64,000 nucleotides of DNA from Paenibacillus xylaniclasticus. GTDB lineage: Bacteria > Bacillota > Bacilli > Paenibacillales > Paenibacillaceae. Below, piece after piece: positions 17,598 to 28,033 of the stretch. Location: the NCBI RefSeq assembly GCF_004001065.1, contig NZ_BIML01000023.1:22745-86744 (forward strand). Reading direction: 5' to 3'. Position 1 is the stretch's first letter. The number at the start of each line of letters is the position of its first letter. Made by a program: the position numbers and the translations under genes. The notes beneath the pieces were generated by a model, which saw nothing but the letters and a program-made list of their open reading frames with translations, had not been told where the DNA came from and searched no databases.

Positions 17598-18380
17598 ATG
17601 CAACGGATGGGAATTGGCGTTCAGCTATATACGCTGCGCGATGAGATGGAGAAAGACGTACCGGGCACGCTTCGTAAGGTTGCCGAATTAGGCTTTGAAG
17701 GTGTCGAGTTTGCAGGATACTTCAATATACCAGCAGATCAGATGCGTGCGCTGCTAGATGAGAACGGACTGAAGGCGTTTAGTACGCATGTAGATTTGAC
17801 ACGTTTTAAGAAAGACCTCCAGGGAGAAATTGAATATGCTAAAGTAATAGGCGCTCAATATATACCTTGCTCATTCATTCAGCCGGAGGATCGTCAGCAT
17901 CCGGAAGACTGGAGCGGCATTTTCGATTTCCTTCTAACGGTGGCCGAGGAGGTTAGCAAGGAAGGCTTGCAATTCTGCTACCATAATCATGAATTCGAAT
18001 TTGAGACGAAGTTGGATGGCGTGAGCGTATATGACAAGCTGTTCGCTACTATCGACGGGAAGATTATGCAATCCGAGCTAGACGTTTGCTGGGTGCAATA
18101 TGCGAAGGAAGATCCGATCTCGCTTATCCGTCAATTGTCTGGCCGTATCCCGCTGCTGCATACGAAAGATTTTAAACGCGGTGAAGATAATAGCATGATT
18201 ACGCTGCAGCTTGGCCAAGGAGAGGTCGATCTGCTATCTGTACTTGAAGAGGCGAGTCGAGCAGGAGTGCAGTGGCTTGTCGTCGAACAAGATTATTGCC
18301 AGAATCCACCGTTCGAGAGCGTTGAGGCGAGCTTGAATTGGCTGAAACAACATTACTTAACGAGAGTGGGTGTGTGTTAG
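17598..18380 (+). CDS. Sugar phosphate isomerase/epimerase-type TIM barrel protein
   Basis: 260 residues of the xylose-isomerase-like TIM barrel family. Visible are the start GVQLYTLRDEM, GFEGVEFAGY, FCYHNHEFEF (metal-binding His and Glu), SELDVCWV and LLHTKDFKRG, all common in members that work with Gfo/Idh dehydrogenases. GAAGAAGG precedes ATG 17598. Its stop is one base from the start of the dehydrogenase gene, so the two are coupled. The substrate cannot be told from sequence; inositol or keto-sugar breakdown is typical of such pairs. Confidence 0.88.
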   Translation: MQRMGIGVQLYTLRDEMEKDVPGTLRKVAELGFEGVEFAGYFNIPADQMRALLDENGLKAFSTHVDLTRFKKDLQGEIEYAKVIGAQYIPCSFIQPEDRQHPEDWSGIFDFLLTVAEEVSKEGLQFCYHNHEFEFETKLDGVSVYDKLFATIDGKIMQSELDVCWVQYAKEDPISLIRQLSGRIPLLHTKDFKRGEDNSMITLQLGQGEVDLLSVLEEASRAGVQWLVVEQDYCQNPPFESVEASLNWLKQHYLTRVGVC

Positions 18381-18381
18381 A

Positions 18382-19407
18382 ATGTCACAACTGCTTAGAG
18401 TGGCTGTTATCGGCTGCGGCGCGATTGCAGTCCGCCGACATATTCCTGAATATGCGAACAATCCGAATGTGAAACTGGTCGCTTTCGCGGACCCTGTCAT
18501 TGAACGTGCACAAGAGCTTGCGAATCAATACAATGCGAAAGCCTATAGCGACTATGAGCAGTTGCTAGCTGAAGTGGAAGTAGATGCTGTCAGTGTATGT
18601 ACGCCGAACTATCTTCATGCTCCAGCGACGATCGCTGCTGCAAAGGCAGGGGCGCATGTGCTTGTCGAGAAGCCGATGGCGACTAGCAGGCAGGAAGCGC
18701 TTGATATGATCGAGGCAGCGAAGGCAAATGGTGTTATGCTGATGGTCGGCCACAATCAACGTCTGATGCCTCCACATGTGAAGGCGAAAGAAGTGCTTCA
18801 ATCGGGCCGTCTGGGCAAAGTCATCTCGTTCCGTACGTCATTCGGACATCCAGGTCCGGAGGGTTGGAGCATTGACGGCCGTAACAGCTGGTTCTTCCGT
18901 AAAGAGGAAGCGGTTATGGGCGCAATGGGCGACCTTGGCGTGCATAAATCGGACTTGATCCGTTGGCTGCTCGATGACGAGGTAGCAGACGTTGCGGCAT
19001 TCGTCGGTACGCTTCATAAGGAAGATACAGCCGTCGACGACAACGCCACTTGTATTCTTCGGATGAAGAGCGGTGCAATTGGCACCCTCGTCGCAAGCTG
19101 GACATACTACCGCGGAGAAGATAACTCGACCATTCTGTGGTGTGAGAACGGCGTTTTGAAAATCGGTACCGATCCGGAGCGTCAAGTGATTGTCGAGCTG
19201 CGCGATGGAACAAGCGAAAGCATTGAGGCAGGAGCGATCTCGACGAACGAGAAGCAGCTGCCAAGCTTCGTAATCGATGAATTCGTAAACTGCATCATTC
19301 ATAATCAAGCGCCATCGATTTCCGGCGAAGAGGGCCTTCGTTCGCTGCAAGTCATTCTGGCCGCTTTCGAATCTCAAGAGACTGGCAGAGTCGTTCCGGT
19401 ACAATAG
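18382..19407 (+). CDS. Gfo/Idh/MocA-family NAD(P)-dependent oxidoreductase
   Basis: 341 residues from ATG 18382. An in-frame GTG at 18370 overlaps the upstream gene and is less likely. The N-terminal Rossmann domain has VIGCGAIAVRRH and the family mark VLVEKPMA; the C-terminal domain has GDLGVHKSDLIRWLL with the likely catalytic histidine. Members oxidise or reduce sugars, inositols or amino sugars. It is coupled to the isomerase and followed by a strong terminator, giving a two-gene unit under the cre site and probably the AraC regulator. Confidence 0.9.
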   Translation: MSQLLRVAVIGCGAIAVRRHIPEYANNPNVKLVAFADPVIERAQELANQYNAKAYSDYEQLLAEVEVDAVSVCTPNYLHAPATIAAAKAGAHVLVEKPMATSRQEALDMIEAAKANGVMLMVGHNQRLMPPHVKAKEVLQSGRLGKVISFRTSFGHPGPEGWSIDGRNSWFFRKEEAVMGAMGDLGVHKSDLIRWLLDDEVADVAAFVGTLHKEDTAVDDNATCILRMKSGAIGTLVASWTYYRGEDNSTILWCENGVLKIGTDPERQVIVELRDGTSESIEAGAISTNEKQLPSFVIDEFVNCIIHNQAPSISGEEGLRSLQVILAAFESQETGRVVPVQ

Positions 19408-19420
19408 AATGATTATATTT

Positions 19421-19475
19421 GCAGGCAGCCGCCAAGCTGATTGTCATCAGCTACTGCGGCTGTCTGCTTGAGTTT
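19421..19475 (+). terminator. Long hairpin terminator after the dehydrogenase
   Basis: GCAGGCAGCCGC (19421-19432) pairs with GCGGCTGTCTGC (19456-19467), one G-T pair. A second stem (AGCTGAT / ATCAGCT) lies inside. The T-run is short, and the hairpin lies between convergent genes. Confidence 0.7.
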
Positions 19476-19502
19476 ATCCCTACCAATCTCATATTCGCCT
19501 CG

Positions 19503-19982
19503 TTATATTAAAATTCCCCCGCTGTACGTAAGTTCGTATACGATTTCTCCATGCCTCTCAATTCGTTCTGCGCCGCTGAACTTGTCGAAGCTGCCTGTAT
19601 TATCATTCATATATAAGAATCCGTCATGCTCGTAATAGTTAGGTCCGCGGTACACCGAGTTTGTATTTCCATGAGCCAGGGCTTGTCTGAGGAATGCGTA
19701 TACCTTGGCATTATCCTCCCACGATTTCGGCTTGATGATGCCGCCTGAATAGACCAAAGACCAAACGGGGCTTTGCTCGACCTGAACCGTTTCTTGTCCA
19801 GCGCAGAACAACATGCCGAAATAAATATTTCGATAGAAAAAAGGGCCTCTTCGGTATTCCAGCTGCTTAGACCCGATCCATAGCGGGAGTACGCAGGCTC
19901 CGTCGCCATTCGCTGTGCAAGTATGCTTCTTAGCTTCGTTAAGAAATTCTACCAACTTTTCATAAGCTGCTGCTGGTTCCAA
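19503..19982 (-). CDS. DUF5680 domain protein
   Basis: 159 residues from TTG 19982, with CGGAGG upstream. It matches the pattern of DUF5680 proteins: FLNEAKKHTC near the start, RNIYFGMLFCAGQETV, PVWSLVYSGGI, FLRQALAHGN, VYRGPNYYEHDGFLYMN and a final VYELTYSGGILI. The family is small and globular, sometimes fused to helix-turn-helix domains; its function is unknown. It is a single gene convergent with the sugar operon. Confidence 0.7.
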   Translation of the reverse strand: MEPAAAYEKLVEFLNEAKKHTCTANGDGACVLPLWIGSKQLEYRRGPFFYRNIYFGMLFCAGQETVQVEQSPVWSLVYSGGIIKPKSWEDNAKVYAFLRQALAHGNTNSVYRGPNYYEHDGFLYMNDNTGSFDKFSGAERIERHGEIVYELTYSGGILI

Positions 19983-20470
19983 AGGAATTTCCTCCGATCA
20001 TAAAGAAAATGTCATTTTGTAACGAACATATGTTCCTATACTATTGTATCGTTGATTGGAACCGTCTGGGAAGCATTTTGTTTAAAAAAAGATGTCTTCA
20101 TTCCGATAACGTAAATAGCCAGATATTTCAGTGGCATGATGGAATAATAGGCAGCAGCGTAGTAAAAACTAGAACAACGTCTAGCGCCGATTGAGATGAT
20201 TTACATCAAATGCTCGGCATATTGTAAAGAATTTCGGGGTGAAGGGAGACAAAAAACGAACAATACGGACTTAAATCGACCAAATCTAACGGGAATATCA
20301 AATAATTGTGCGACTTATACGGATTTGAATTCATCTCTGTGTGAGAACGATATCATTCCAAAGTGTTATTTCTGTCTCACAGAGGTCTATACTATAATGG
20401 TTTCAGGAATGAATATGATTTTCCTCCATATTGAATATCCAATATAATCCAAGACGGAGGTCACACATCC
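19983..20470. promoter_or_regulatory. Upstream region of odhAB with promoter-like box and inverted repeat
   Basis: No gene is supported in this 488-base stretch. A perfect TATAAT box is at 20393-20398 with a weak -35. An inverted repeat, CTCTGTG(TG)AGA at 20335-20346 and TCTCACAGAG at 20375-20384, ends nine bases before that box and covers the -35 position. It could be an operator. The odhA ribosome site GGAGG is at 20456-20460. Confidence 0.4.
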
Positions 20471-23341
20471 ATGTCAATGGACAACAGCAATTCACAACGG
20501 CCTTGGGAAGGGTTCTACGGGCCTAACCTTGGTTACGCGCAAGAACAATACGAGAAATATGTTAACGATCCTGCTTCGGTAGATGAAGCAACGCGTGCTT
20601 TGTTCGAGCGCTGGGGGCAACCGCCGGCAGTCGAAACGACAGTTATAAGCGGAACGTCTGGTTCCGCGGCTATAGATGCGAATTTGTTGAAGAAAGCGGT
20701 TTCAGCAGGCAAGCTGGTTTCGAACATTCGGAGCTACGGCCACCTTGCTGCTAACATCGATCCACTCCAAATCGGACCGAAAGCGGAGACCGGCATGATG
20801 GAAGCGTCCAAGTTCGGTATGACGGACTCGGATCTGGCAGCCATTCCGGCTGATCTGGTTTGGTTCAATGCACCTGCTGGAACGGCTAATGGTTACGACG
20901 CGATTACGAAGCTTAGAAAAGCATATACGGGCACAATCGCTTATGAGTTCAGCCATGTTCATGTTGAACAAGAGCGCGATTGGTTGTATGAACAAGCGGA
21001 GAAAATGGCTCCGTCGTTCTCTTTGTCGAACGACGAGCGTAAAGCACTGCTGAAGTCTCTTGTTGAAGCAGAGTCCTTCGAGGACTTCCTGCACCGCACC
21101 TTCGTTGGTCAGAAGCGTTTCTCGGTAGAAGGTAACGAGGCGACTGTGCCGCTCGTGAACGAGCTTGTGAAGAATCTTGCTGACAGTGGCGCGAAGAACA
21201 TTCTGCTTGGAATGGCTCACCGCGGCCGTTTGAACGTGCTTGCGCACGTACTTCGCAAACCGTATGCGAAGATTTTCTCGGAATTCCATCATTCTCCGAA
21301 CCGGAACCTTGTTCCGTCTGAAGGCTCGATGGGCATTAACTACGGCTGGTCCGGCGACGTGAAATATCACCTTGGCGCTGATCACGACCTGAAGAACGGC
21401 GAGGTTGTTCAAACTCATATTACGTTGGCGAACAACCCGAGCCACCTGGAATATGTCAATCCGGTTGTGCATGGCTACACCCGTGCTGCACAGGATGACC
21501 GTTCGAAGCCTGGCTATCCGGTTCAAGATAAGAAGAAAGCAGGCGCTATCGTCCTTCATGGCGATTCCGCATTCCCGGGCGAAGGCATTGTAACCGAGAC
21601 ACTCAACCTTGGTCAGCTGAAGGGCTATACCAACGGCGGCTCGATTCATGTCATCGTCAATAATAAAATCGGCTTTACGACAGAGAGCGTCGATTCGCGC
21701 TCGACTCATTATTCCAGTGACCCGGCCAAAGGCTTCGAGATCCCGATCGTCCATGTTAACGCCGACGATCCGGAAGCGGTCTTGCTCGCGGCTCGCATTG
21801 CGGTGAGCTACCGCACGAAATTCGAGAAGGACTTCCTGATCGATTTGATTGGCTACCGTCGTTACGGACATAATGAAACAGACGATCCAGAGACGACGCA
21901 ACCGACGATCTATGCGAAAGTCAAATCGCATCCTTCGGTTTCCCGCATCTATGCAGACCGTCTCGTTCAAGAAGGTGTGCTTACGGCTGCTGAAGTAGAC
22001 AGCATTCGCGAGGAAGCGCTGAATCGCTTGAAGGAAGCGTATGAAGAGATGAAGAGCAGCGAATCGCAGGAGCAGGTTCATCAAGTGGAGGACGTTCGTG
22101 CAGTGCGCCAAATCGGCAGCATCGCGACGGGCGTATCGCTTGAGCAGCTGCGCCAGATGAACACTCATTTGCTGCAATGGCCAGCTCAGTTCAAGGTATA
22201 TCCGAAGCTGCAACGCATACTGGAGCGCCGCGCGAACGCGTTGAACGAGGGCGAGAAGGTCGATTGGAGCCATGCCGAGACGCTTGCATTCGCCTCGATT
22301 CTGGCAGACGGCAAGCCAATTCGGATTACCGGACAAGATGCAGAACGCGCAACGTTCGCACATCGGAATCTCGTTCTTCATGATGTCGAGACGGGAGATA
22401 CGTTCTGTCCGCTTCATAAGCTTCCAATGGCTAAAGCATCGTTCGCCATTCATAACAGCCCGCTGTCAGAGTCGGCAGTGTTGGGCTTCGAATATGGATA
22501 TAACGTTTATTCGCCGGAGACGCTGGCGATCTGGGAAGCGCAGTTCGGTGATTTCGCGAATGTCGCGCAAGTGCTGATTGACCAATTCATTTCGGCAGGC
22601 CGCTCCAAGTGGTCGCAGAAATCAAGCCTTGTTATGCTGCTTCCACACGGCTTCGAAGGCCAAGGACCGGAGCACTCCAGTGCACGTCTGGAACGCTTCC
22701 TGCAGCTATCGGGCGAAGAAAACTGGACGGTCGCGTACTTGTCGAGTGCTTCGCAATATTTCCACCTCCTTCGCCGCCAAGCTGCGATTACGGAGACGGA
22801 AGCGGCTCGTCCGCTCGTTCTGATGGCACCGAAGAGCCTGATCCGCAATCCGCGCGTCGCATCGCCTGCTTCGGAATTTACGGAAGGCAACGAGTTCCGT
22901 CCGATTATCGAGCAGCCAGGACTTGGCACAAAGCCAGAGCATGTGAAACGTATCGTATTCACGACTGGTAAGATGGCCATCGATCTGGAAGACGCGCTGC
23001 ATAAGGAAGAGAACAAGGATAACGATTGGCTGCATATCGTGCGCGTAGAGCAGCTCTATCCGTTCCCGCAAGCTGAGATCGAGGCTGTACTCGCACGGTT
23101 CCCGAATGCGAAGCAGCTCATCTGGGTACAGGAAGAGCCGCAAAACATGGGCGCATGGTCGTATATCGAGCCTCGTCTGCGTGCAGTCGCGGCGAAGGGA
23201 ACGACCGTAAGCTACATTGGACGTCCTGAACGTTCGAGCCCTGCGAGCGGATTCCAGCATGTGCATGCATATGAACAACAACAAATTATCGCATCGACAT
23301 TTAGCCAAAGACCAAGCTTGACATATAGCACTGGGAGGTAA
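20471..23341 (+). CDS. odhA: 2-oxoglutarate dehydrogenase E1 component
   Basis: 956 residues, as expected for Bacillota OdhA. The enzyme decarboxylates 2-oxoglutarate with thiamine diphosphate and transfers the succinyl group to the lipoyl arm of OdhB in the citric acid cycle. Visible: N-terminal E2-binding segment ([14 protein letters not shown]), [22 protein letters not shown], the cofactor motif [10 protein letters not shown]...[19 protein letters not shown], and the C-terminal transketolase-like part (EEPQNMGAW). The start at ATG 20471 lies ten bases after GGAGG. odhB follows after five bases. Confidence 0.97.
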   Translation: MSMDNSNSQRPWEGFYGPNLGYAQEQYEKYVNDPASVDEATRALFERWGQPPAVETTVISGTSGSAAIDANLLKKAVSAGKLVSNIRSYGHLAANIDPLQIGPKAETGMMEASKFGMTDSDLAAIPADLVWFNAPAGTANGYDAITKLRKAYTGTIAYEFSHVHVEQERDWLYEQAEKMAPSFSLSNDERKALLKSLVEAESFEDFLHRTFVGQKRFSVEGNEATVPLVNELVKNLADSGAKNILLGMAHRGRLNVLAHVLRKPYAKIFSEFHHSPNRNLVPSEGSMGINYGWSGDVKYHLGADHDLKNGEVVQTHITLANNPSHLEYVNPVVHGYTRAAQDDRSKPGYPVQDKKKAGAIVLHGDSAFPGEGIVTETLNLGQLKGYTNGGSIHVIVNNKIGFTTESVDSRSTHYSSDPAKGFEIPIVHVNADDPEAVLLAARIAVSYRTKFEKDFLIDLIGYRRYGHNETDDPETTQPTIYAKVKSHPSVSRIYADRLVQEGVLTAAEVDSIREEALNRLKEAYEEMKSSESQEQVHQVEDVRAVRQIGSIATGVSLEQLRQMNTHLLQWPAQFKVYPKLQRILERRANALNEGEKVDWSHAETLAFASILADGKPIRITGQDAERATFAHRNLVLHDVETGDTFCPLHKLPMAKASFAIHNSPLSESAVLGFEYGYNVYSPETLAIWEAQFGDFANVAQVLIDQFISAGRSKWSQKSSLVMLLPHGFEGQGPEHSSARLERFLQLSGEENWTVAYLSSASQYFHLLRRQAAITETEAARPLVLMAPKSLIRNPRVASPASEFTEGNEFRPIIEQPGLGTKPEHVKRIVFTTGKMAIDLEDALHKEENKDNDWLHIVRVEQLYPFPQAEIEAVLARFPNAKQLIWVQEEPQNMGAWSYIEPRLRAVAAKGTTVSYIGRPERSSPASGFQHVHAYEQQQIIASTFSQRPSLTYSTGR

Positions 23342-23346
23342 CCGCT

Positions 23347-24585
23347 GTGAGTGATATCATCGTACCCGCAATGGGAGAATCTATTACAGAAGGAACGATC
23401 TCGAAATGGGTCGTTCAAGAAGGAGCAGCCGTTCGTCAAGGCGACGTACTGCTCGAACTCGAAACGGACAAGGTTAACATCGAAATCGGAGCGGAAGCGG
23501 ACGGTATCGTAACGAGCATTCTGAAGAAAGAAGGCGACACGGTTGCGATCGGTGAAGTAATTGGCACGATCGGCGAAGGCTCGGGCGCACCTGCGGCTCC
23601 TGCAGCGCCGGCACAACCGGAAGCGGCAGCTCCTGCTCCTGCAGCGGCACCAGCTGCGCCAGCAGCAGCGCCTGCACCAGTCGCTGATACGACGGGCGTG
23701 AACGCATCTCCAGCAGCACGTAAGCTTGCTCGTGAGAAAGGCATCGATCTGAGCGCAGTACCAACTCGTGATCCGATTGGCCGCGTTTATTCCGATGATG
23801 TGAAATCGGCATCGAACGCACCTGCACCGGCGCCTGCTGCTGCTCCTTCGGCAGCAGCAGCGGCACCAGCTGCCGTACCAGGCAAGCCTGCTGAGCGCAA
23901 GCGCATGTCGCGTCGCCGTCAGACGATTGCTAAACGTCTGGTTGAAGCGCAGCACAATGCAGCGATGCTGACGACGTTCAACGAAGTCGACATGACAGCT
24001 ATCCTGGACGTTCGCAAACGCCGTAAAGATAAATTCAAAGAGAAGTACGATGTCAACCTCGGCTTCATGTCGTTCTTTACGAAAGCAGTCGTAGGGGCGC
24101 TTAAAGCATTCCCGCTCTTGAACGCTGAAATCGACGGCAACGACATTATCGAGAAGCACTATTACGATATCGGCATCGCCGTATCGGCACCGGACGGTCT
24201 TGTTGTCCCTGTCGTTCGCGACGCTGACCGTCTTGGCTTTGCCGAAATCGAGCGCAACATCGTCGATCTGGCGAAGAAAGCTCGTTCCAACTCGCTGAGC
24301 CTGTCGGAGCTTCAAGGCGGCACGTTCACGATCACGAACGGCGGCGTATTCGGCTCTCTGCTGTCGACGCCAATCTTGAATGCACCTCAAGTTGGTATTC
24401 TCGGTATGCACAAAATTCAGCTTCGTCCGGTCGCTATCGACGCAGAGCGGATGGAGAACCGTCCGATGATGTATATCGCTCTGTCGTACGATCATCGTAT
24501 CGTAGACGGCGCTGAAGCAGTAAGCTTCCTCGTTAAAGTGAAAGAGTTGCTCGAAGATCCTGAATCGCTGCTGCTCGAAGGTTAA
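23347..24585 (+). CDS. odhB: Dihydrolipoyl succinyltransferase, E2 of 2-oxoglutarate dehydrogenase
   Basis: 412 residues from GTG 23347, with GGGAGG upstream inside the end of odhA. Domain order: lipoyl domain 1-77 with the lipoylated Lys42 (ETDKVNIEI), Ala/Pro linker, E1/E3-binding domain about 118-155 ([16 protein letters not shown]), a second Ala/Pro linker, and the catalytic domain 185-412 with His383 and Asp387 (DHRIVDG). The core forms the 24-mer centre of the complex. The E3 subunit is not encoded here, as is usual. A strong terminator closes the operon. Confidence 0.97.
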   Translation: MSDIIVPAMGESITEGTISKWVVQEGAAVRQGDVLLELETDKVNIEIGAEADGIVTSILKKEGDTVAIGEVIGTIGEGSGAPAAPAAPAQPEAAAPAPAAAPAAPAAAPAPVADTTGVNASPAARKLAREKGIDLSAVPTRDPIGRVYSDDVKSASNAPAPAPAAAPSAAAAAPAAVPGKPAERKRMSRRRQTIAKRLVEAQHNAAMLTTFNEVDMTAILDVRKRRKDKFKEKYDVNLGFMSFFTKAVVGALKAFPLLNAEIDGNDIIEKHYYDIGIAVSAPDGLVVPVVRDADRLGFAEIERNIVDLAKKARSNSLSLSELQGGTFTITNGGVFGSLLSTPILNAPQVGILGMHKIQLRPVAIDAERMENRPMMYIALSYDHRIVDGAEAVSFLVKVKELLEDPESLLLEG

Positions 24586-24598
24586 TTCTTAACAATAT

Positions 24599-24645
24599 AA
24601 GGTTGTGCGAAAACAGTGAGTCTGTTTTCTGCACAACCTTTTTTG
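24599..24645 (+). terminator. Terminator of odhAB
   Basis: AAGGTTGTGC (24599-24608) pairs with GCACAACCTT (24631-24640). An inner AAAACAG / CTGTTTT stem is also present, followed by a T-run. Confidence 0.9.
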
Positions 24646-24820
24646 TGTTCGTACTCTGGCCACTCAATTCGATTTGCAGCGAAAGCTAAGTTACTGCACT
24701 TCTTGCACTAATGTAGATGAAAACGAGGGATGAGCTGAAAAATACTTGCAAAAAATGTAGAAAACCTGCCTAACAAGCTCATTCGTTTATAATTTTTGCG
24801 TTTTGTAAAGGGATAAATTA

Positions 24821-24853
24821 AAAAGGGGCGGTCCATTAATATGGACAGGCCCT
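24821..24853 (-). terminator. Terminator of the GNAT gene
   Basis: Inverted repeat around ATTAAT (GGTCCAT / ATGGAC and flanking GGG/CCC with mismatches). On the minus strand it is followed by TTTTTAATTT. Confidence 0.55.
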
Positions 24854-24880
24854 ATTCCCTTTGCTGAGATACAGTAAACG

Positions 24881-25309
24881 TTAGATCAGCCTCTTCGTCA
24901 TGACAACGTGAGGAATGCCTGCTTCCTCGAACACGTCGGACACGATCTCGTAGCCCTGCTTGGCGTAAAATGGCGCTGCTTGTGTCTGTCCGTGAAGCTT
25001 TGCTTGTATTGCACCTAGACGTTTGCCTTCCTCCTCAAGCGCCTTCGTAACCGCCGCTCCTATGCCATGCTTGCGGTACTCAGCGAGTACGCATATGCGT
25101 TCGAGCTTAGCCGTATCGTTCACAAGGCGAACTCGTCCGGTACCGACCGGGTCACCATTATATTTGACAAGAATATGAGAAGCCGTCGAATCGTGCTCAT
25201 CATACTCCTCGTCCTCCGATACGCCTTGCTCGTCGACGAATACGGTCCGGCGTATGCGGAAAACGTCCTCCAGCTCCTTATCCGTTCGTACGTGTTGTGC
25301 ATTTATCAT
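24881..25309 (-). CDS. GNAT-family N-acetyltransferase
   Basis: 142 residues. GNAT enzymes move an acetyl group from acetyl-CoA to an amine. The CoA-binding motif is ERICVLAEYRKHGIGAAVTKALEE, and the later strand KLHGQTQAAPFYAKQGYEIVSDVFEEAGIPHVVMTK is typical of the ElaA/YjcF-like branch. AAAGGGGC precedes ATG 25309. Single gene. The substrate is not predictable. Confidence 0.88.
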   Translation of the reverse strand: MINAQHVRTDKELEDVFRIRRTVFVDEQGVSEDEEYDEHDSTASHILVKYNGDPVGTGRVRLVNDTAKLERICVLAEYRKHGIGAAVTKALEEEGKRLGAIQAKLHGQTQAAPFYAKQGYEIVSDVFEEAGIPHVVMTKRLI

Positions 25310-25571
25310 TTTGAAGCCCCTTTCCTAAAGCGAAATTCAGTTCTAGCGTCAAGCAAGCCACAGCTGGATGGCCATCAGCGTTGTTGTACCATGATTGAAT
25401 GGATAAAAGCAAGGTCAGAACGAAAGTTCCAAGTGGTTGGTTTGATTATACAATGGGTAATTAAGGATTTATGACCTATATTAAGAAGTTAATTGATGTG
25501 TTATATTGAGTCTAAATAACCGCTCAGCGTGAATATCGCAGGGGGATTTTTTTATTTCAAGGGGTTTATCA

Positions 25572-27137
25572 ATGGTAAAAGAATGGAAACAGTTTTGGGC
25601 ACAGCCTCAATATTGGTCATTATTTGTCGGTGCAGAGATTATCGTTATTTTAGTCACACAACGATTATTAAGCAGCTGGCAGGACATACCGGGCATGATC
25701 TTCTTTATTATGGCGTTTAATATGTTATTTCTACTATTTGGCACTGAACAGGCTAGACTTGAGAACAAGCATCATACTGCGGAACTCATTTCATCTTTAC
25801 CTAAAGCCGTACGTTACTATGGTGCGAAATTGTTATTTTGGCTGACTAATGTTGCTCTGTGGTATCTCTTATTCGTTGCGACATTGCTTATTAGTCTTGA
25901 ACTGCGCGATGGTACAGATTTGTCAGTTGGTATCGTTCGAATCATTTTGGCTTATACGTTTTGTAATTGGTATATTCCGTTCTTAGTGTTCGTTATTATT
26001 GGTTATTCTTTATTTACAATTTGGCCGTCCATTGGTACCTACGTCATATTAGCGGCGGTATGGATTTTATTGAGTCCATATAATCATTTTATCCACTTAC
26101 TTCCGTCCAAATTGTCTCAATGGTTAGCAATAAGCGATATCAATTTTGAACATACGCTCAATTATTACGTAACCGAACATATGATCATTAATGATGGTGT
26201 AAAGTGGCAGAGATTGTTAGCGGTAATGGTTTCCGTAATGATCTATTGCGCTGCTGTCTCGGTTATACGAAAAATGAAAATGTTCCGATTGCTTTTGCCG
26301 GTACTTCTCCTATTAGTCATCATGATTCCGATGGTTGCTCCTAGCCAGCAAGTATCAGACATTGGCATGAATATGTCGATTGAATCGAACTCTCTACCAA
26401 AGAGCGAGTACGTCATACATGAATATCAAATGGACATCCGTCATGAACGTAGAGATCATTCGTTCTCATATACCGCAGATCTATCTATTACTGCAAATTC
26501 GAATACGATTACCTTCGCACTGTGGAAAGTCATTCATATCAATAACTTGAGCTGGAACGGTACAGAATTACCCTACGAACGACAAGGCAATTGGACAAGC
26601 TTTACCGTTCCTAATGGCATGTCACTACAAGGGACGCTTCATCTGGAGACTAGCTCGGAGCAGTACAGCGATGTTAATGCGAGCTCATTCGAGCTGCTGC
26701 CGACAATGCCATGGTACCCGATGCATCCAGAGGAAGCAGAAGACCCAATGGGAAATGCTAAGAAAGAGCAGTATCGAATTACTGTACATACAGGTGGTAC
26801 GGGTAAGCTCATAACCAATCTTTCGATAAATAAGGACGGCATATTGACCGGGGAAGCCTATGGTCCGACGCTGCTAAAAGCTCATTATGTTCATAACGAT
26901 TCTACGGTTCGATTAATTCAATATGACGACAAAGCAGCCGATCAGCGTTGGAAATCGGTCACCAGCATTGTAGATCGATTGAATAAGGAGACGCACTCGA
27001 ATCTTACATTACCGAAGCAAGTCTATTACGTTGCGTCTCGCTCCATGTTCTCAGCAAACCCGGATGAGGCTTTCCTCAAGCCGTTGCCGGTTTCCTTAGA
27101 GGCTTCAATACGTCAGAGGTTTTACGGCCAATCATGA
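25572..27137 (+). CDS. ABC transporter membrane protein with M1-peptidase-like extracellular domain
   Basis: 521 residues. The first 260 hold about six or seven hydrophobic segments of an ABC-2-like permease (WSLFVGAEIIVILV, MIFFIMAFNMLFLLFG, YLLFVATLLISLEL, FLVFVIIGYSLFTIWP and a last one at LLLPVLLLLVIMIPMV). The remaining 250 residues should face outside and resemble the beta-rich N-terminal part of M1 aminopeptidases (YQMDIRHERRDHSFSYTADLSI, LPTMPWYPMHP). No HExxH zinc motif is present, so peptidase activity is unlikely. AAGGGG precedes ATG 25572. First gene of a three-gene transporter operon; the substrate is unknown. Confidence 0.72.
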   Translation: MVKEWKQFWAQPQYWSLFVGAEIIVILVTQRLLSSWQDIPGMIFFIMAFNMLFLLFGTEQARLENKHHTAELISSLPKAVRYYGAKLLFWLTNVALWYLLFVATLLISLELRDGTDLSVGIVRIILAYTFCNWYIPFLVFVIIGYSLFTIWPSIGTYVILAAVWILLSPYNHFIHLLPSKLSQWLAISDINFEHTLNYYVTEHMIINDGVKWQRLLAVMVSVMIYCAAVSVIRKMKMFRLLLPVLLLLVIMIPMVAPSQQVSDIGMNMSIESNSLPKSEYVIHEYQMDIRHERRDHSFSYTADLSITANSNTITFALWKVIHINNLSWNGTELPYERQGNWTSFTVPNGMSLQGTLHLETSSEQYSDVNASSFELLPTMPWYPMHPEEAEDPMGNAKKEQYRITVHTGGTGKLITNLSINKDGILTGEAYGPTLLKAHYVHNDSTVRLIQYDDKAADQRWKSVTSIVDRLNKETHSNLTLPKQVYYVASRSMFSANPDEAFLKPLPVSLEASIRQRFYGQS

Positions 27138-27163
27138 AATACGATTAGAGGAGACAGTTGAGC

Positions 27164-28033
27164 ATGCTGCAATTAACAGGTATCACCAAACGGTTCGGCA
27201 GACGGGAAGTGCTGCACGAAATTAACGTATCTCTCGATAAAGGAGTTATTGGCTTGCTCGGTCCTAATGGAGCAGGCAAAACGACGCTGCTGCGTCTCTT
27301 AGCTACGGTGTATGAGCCGACATCCGGAAGCATCAGCCTCAATGGTGTTCAGTGGGCGAATAATATCGAGCAAATACGCAGACTTACAGGTTATTTGCCT
27401 CAGCATGTCGGTTTATTTCCAGCCTTAACCTCGTATGAATATTTGGATTATATTTGTATTTTGCGCGGAATTACATCGCGGAAAGAACGGCGAAGCTGCA
27501 TCGAGCAAGTGCTTCATGAAGTAAATTTGGAAGATCGAGCGAATATGAGAATTCGTCGTTTGTCCGGAGGAATGAAGCAGAGGCTCGGAATCGCGCAAGC
27601 GATTATCCATGAGCCGGAGCTGCTGTTAGTGGACGAACCGACTGCGGGTCTGGACCCGGAAGAGCGACTTCGCTTCCGTGGATTGCTTCGCCGATTGGCC
27701 GAGAAGCGGATCGTCATTTTGTCCACCCATATTACCGAAGATGTGACGATGACGTGTGATAAAGTTTGTATGATGAAGAATGGCCATTTGCAATATTTTG
27801 CATCGTTATCGGATGTCGTTCAAATAGCTGCCGGGCATGTCTGGACATTGAAAGCAGATGCAGCGGAATATCGCCGAATTGCTGACAATCCGGCGATGCA
27901 TTTAATTAACGCATCGGAGCGAGAGGGGAGCTATGATTTGCGGTTAATGTCAGTGGACCGTCCATTGCCCGATGCTGTGCCGTCTGATCCAACATTGGAA
28001 GAGGGGTACATGAGGTGGTTAAAAGCATTATAA
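27164..28033 (+). CDS. ABC transporter ATP-binding protein
   Basis: 289 residues from ATG 27164, ten bases after AGAGGAG; TTG 27158 is possible but too close to the site. All nucleotide-binding motifs are present: Walker A LLGPNGAGKTTLLR, Q-loop LPQHVGLF, signature RLSGGMKQRLGIAQ, Walker B LLLVDEPTAGLDP and H-loop STHITED. It is the CcmA/bacitracin-export type that energises ABC-2 permeases. It overlaps the following permease gene by 19 bases, so the two are coupled. Confidence 0.93.
   Translation: MLQLTGITKRFGRREVLHEINVSLDKGVIGLLGPNGAGKTTLLRLLATVYEPTSGSISLNGVQWANNIEQIRRLTGYLPQHVGLFPALTSYEYLDYICILRGITSRKERRSCIEQVLHEVNLEDRANMRIRRLSGGMKQRLGIAQAIIHEPELLLVDEPTAGLDPEERLRFRGLLRRLAEKRIVILSTHITEDVTMTCDKVCMMKNGHLQYFASLSDVVQIAAGHVWTLKADAAEYRRIADNPAMHLINASEREGSYDLRLMSVDRPLPDAVPSDPTLEEGYMRWLKAL

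Noticed and set aside
20196..20447. 83-codon plus-strand frame before odhA
   Set aside because: No good start, no conserved features, and it overlaps the promoter-like box and inverted repeat.
20702..22453. 583-codon minus-strand open frame opposite odhA
   Set aside because: Shadow of a highly expressed GC-rich gene; no start site signals and no family resemblance.
23212..24495. 427-codon minus-strand open frame opposite odhB
   Set aside because: Arises from the Ala/Pro-rich linkers of OdhB; the product is mostly Arg, Cys and Ser repeats.
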